Below are positions 62,701 to 64,000 of a stretch of DNA of 64,000 nucleotides, piece by piece. The notes under the pieces are model-generated. The model was not told the origin of the DNA and did no database searches. It was given only the letters and a program-made list of their open reading frames with translations. The number at the start of each line of letters is the position of its first letter. Position 1 is the stretch's first letter. Made by a program: the position numbers and the translations under genes. The stretch spans positions 1 through 64,000 of the forward strand of contig JADFUC010002358.1 in the NCBI GenBank assembly GCA_019722365.1. The letters are read 5' to 3'. Origin of the DNA: Lithospermum erythrorhizon. Its lineage: Eukaryota > Streptophyta > Magnoliopsida > Boraginales > Boraginaceae.

Positions 62701-63724
62701 GAGTATCTATTAATATCATGTATTCGAATTGATTGGAAATTGTTTTTTACTCGTCTTCATGTATTCGAGTATTTTAATATAGTATTATACTCGATTTGGT
62801 TTGCTAAGTGAGTAAATGAGTTCTATATTATTTGGAAATTAATCAATTTCATTGTCCCAACTATATTATTTGTAAGACTTCTGTTGTAGTAGTCTAGTGA
62901 AATATTATATGAATTTTAACGTTCTATAATTTTAACTAGATTGTTCAAATGAACTAATTAATAGCTCAGTTTTTCACTGAACTAATAAAAAAATTCCACT
63001 AGATTGTTCATTGAGATAGTTATAAGTCTATCAGCAATCATCATTATCAATAATTGAATTGTGAAATTCATTGATTAGACTTATCCACAATAGTGGATTG
63101 CCTGCTAGGAGTTGGAACAATGAAACGTTAGGAGTTCCAACAAAGATTGGAAACAGGTAATATACTTTTGAATGTAATACTACGTAGATAATACTCACAC
63201 GGATATAGGATATGAGAATAGATCGTTTGTTATATTTTATGATATTTTTTGTTATATTATACGGAGTAATAAAATAGTGACATAACATGAAACCTCTTTT
63301 GCTATGTCCGTCTCAAATTATGATAGGTGTTTGATTCATATTTATAAATTAATCTTTTAAAAACAACATGAACACTATAGTTTCTTACCTAATGGGATTA
63401 AAATTTAGAATATCAACTTTTCCTTGATAACTTGTCGCATATACCGGCCGACGGCCGTTACTCGACTCCAAATACTCAAATCAAAACATGCTCGAGATTA
63501 ATCCATTCGGACATGTCGGCTTTTGCCTAATAACCGAGTAATTACCCGACCCGAGTTATTATTGGGCCACTTAAAGTTCAGTGAAATCGGACTAGGCCAA
63601 AATGTTGAAGTCCAATAAAGATGTTACCCTAATATTCTTAATATATAAAAACCTCAACTTCACTCTCTCCTCTGTTTCACATTTTCTCACTAGGATTTTA
63701 AATCTAACATATTCCGACAACAAC
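59799..63724. other. LAZY1 upstream region and intergenic spacer
   Basis: The right-hand side of LAZY1, so its promoter and leader lie at the left of this stretch. A G-box (GACACGTGGA, 60871-60880) is about 1.07 kb upstream of the start codon. A possible degraded Stowaway MITE lies at about 61328-61507 (CTTCCTCCTTTAGGAAAA against CTCCATCCCTAAAAATA) and a short TA repeat at about 62104-62116. Small ORFs at 61728-62087 (minus) and 62231-62425 (plus) match nothing I know. Confidence 0.4.
63563..63660 (+). promoter_or_regulatory. ribosomal-protein-type promoter of RPL7A
   Basis: TGGGCC (63563-63568), a site II element frequent in plant ribosomal protein promoters, lies about 160 bases upstream of the start codon. 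AGGCCAAAATG and a TATA-like ATATATAAAAAC (about 63640-63651) follow, then a C/T-rich leader (CTCAACTTCACTCTCTCCTC). Confidence 0.6.
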
Positions 63725-64000
63725 ATGGTACAAAATCAAATCCGACGTTGTTTATCCTAAATCTAATCATGTAATAATGTCTTTTTTTATTATCTAATCA
63801 TTTTAATTATGTGTTTTGACAGGCTCCAAAAAAGGGTGTGAAATTAGCAGCAACAGCTTCAAAGAAGAAGACAGTAACCAAAGTGGTGAACCCATTATTG
63901 GAGAAAAGACCCAAACAATTTGGGATAGGGGGAGCTTTGCCACCAAAAAGGGACCTTACTAGATTCGTCAAATGGCCCAAAAATGTCCAAATTCAAAGGA
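63725..64000 (+). CDS. RPL7A: 60S ribosomal protein L7a (eL8), 5' part
   Basis: Cytosolic large-subunit protein. Exon 1 is the start codon alone (63725-63727, ATG then GTACAA). Exon 2 starts at 63833 after TTTTGACAG and runs off the window: [20 protein letters not shown], then [39 protein letters not shown]. This is the N terminus of plant L7a (MAPKKGVK..., [17 protein letters not shown]). An intron directly after the ATG is also known for plant L7a genes. The frame is clean up to the window end; the remainder, about 190 residues, lies outside. Confidence 0.95.

Noticed and set aside
1..64000. CRISPR arrays, prokaryotic operons, organellar DNA or endogenous viral genes
   Set aside because: No regularly spaced repeats with unique spacers, no ribosome-binding sites or operons, and no recognisable organellar or viral coding sequence; the repeats seen are plant transposons, microsatellites and AT-rich satellites.

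Overview
The window is nuclear DNA from a flowering plant, most likely a eudicot. It is AT-rich and intron-rich with GT..AG splice sites, has plant-specific families (LAZY1, DUF642, DUF3339, a plastid ABC protein) and is full of plant transposons. A TS-like SINE hints at an asterid, but that is only a guess. No prokaryotic, organellar or viral block was recognised.

Layout. 1-3 kb: repeat debris and a minus-strand copia gag remnant. About 3.95-7.63 kb: an F-box/kelch pseudogene split by a 2.5-kb non-autonomous LTR retrotransposon. 8.0-9.3 kb: a CYP94-like P450 pseudogene. 11.5-15.8 kb: sulfite oxidase (minus, 12 exons). 15.9-17.4 kb: a Ds-like hAT element. 18.8-20.1 kb: a DUF642 cell-wall protein gene. 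21.5-24.4 kb: TOM20. 24.9 kb: tRNA-Leu(AAG). 25.2-26.1 kb: plastid-type ribosomal protein bL27. 27.3-29.9 kb: a nodulin-like/NFD4-like MFS transporter (minus). 30-37 kb: gene-free AT-rich repeats. 37.2-44.6 kb: a decayed minus-strand copia element carrying two nested solo LTRs, followed by tRNA-Ser(UGA). 45.6-48.1 kb: three DUF3339 micro-membrane protein genes. 48.8-52.6 kb: two more hAT relatives flanking a small conserved gene at 49.97-50.97 kb. 53.0-56.9 kb: plastid ABC ATPase ABCI11/NAP14. 57.6-59.8 kb: LAZY1 (minus), convergent with ABCI11. 63.7 kb to the end: the start of ribosomal protein L7a (eL8).

The genes are independent housekeeping or developmental loci, not a cluster with one function. 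A recurrent oddity is that exons with good family matches and good splice sites often carry one- or two-base indels, mostly apparent deletions (sulfite oxidase, DUF642, TOM20, bL27, MFS, ABCI11, DUF3339, tRNA-Ser). LAZY1, the first DUF3339 gene, tRNA-Leu and the L7a start read cleanly. This looks more like draft-consensus error than mass pseudogenisation. The kelch and P450 copies look like real pseudogenes.

I found no convincing undescribed biological system. The most informative items are the retrotransposon-split kelch gene, the three-member hAT family with visible target-site duplications, the complete LAZY1 gene with a 6-nt first coding exon, and the nested copia block.
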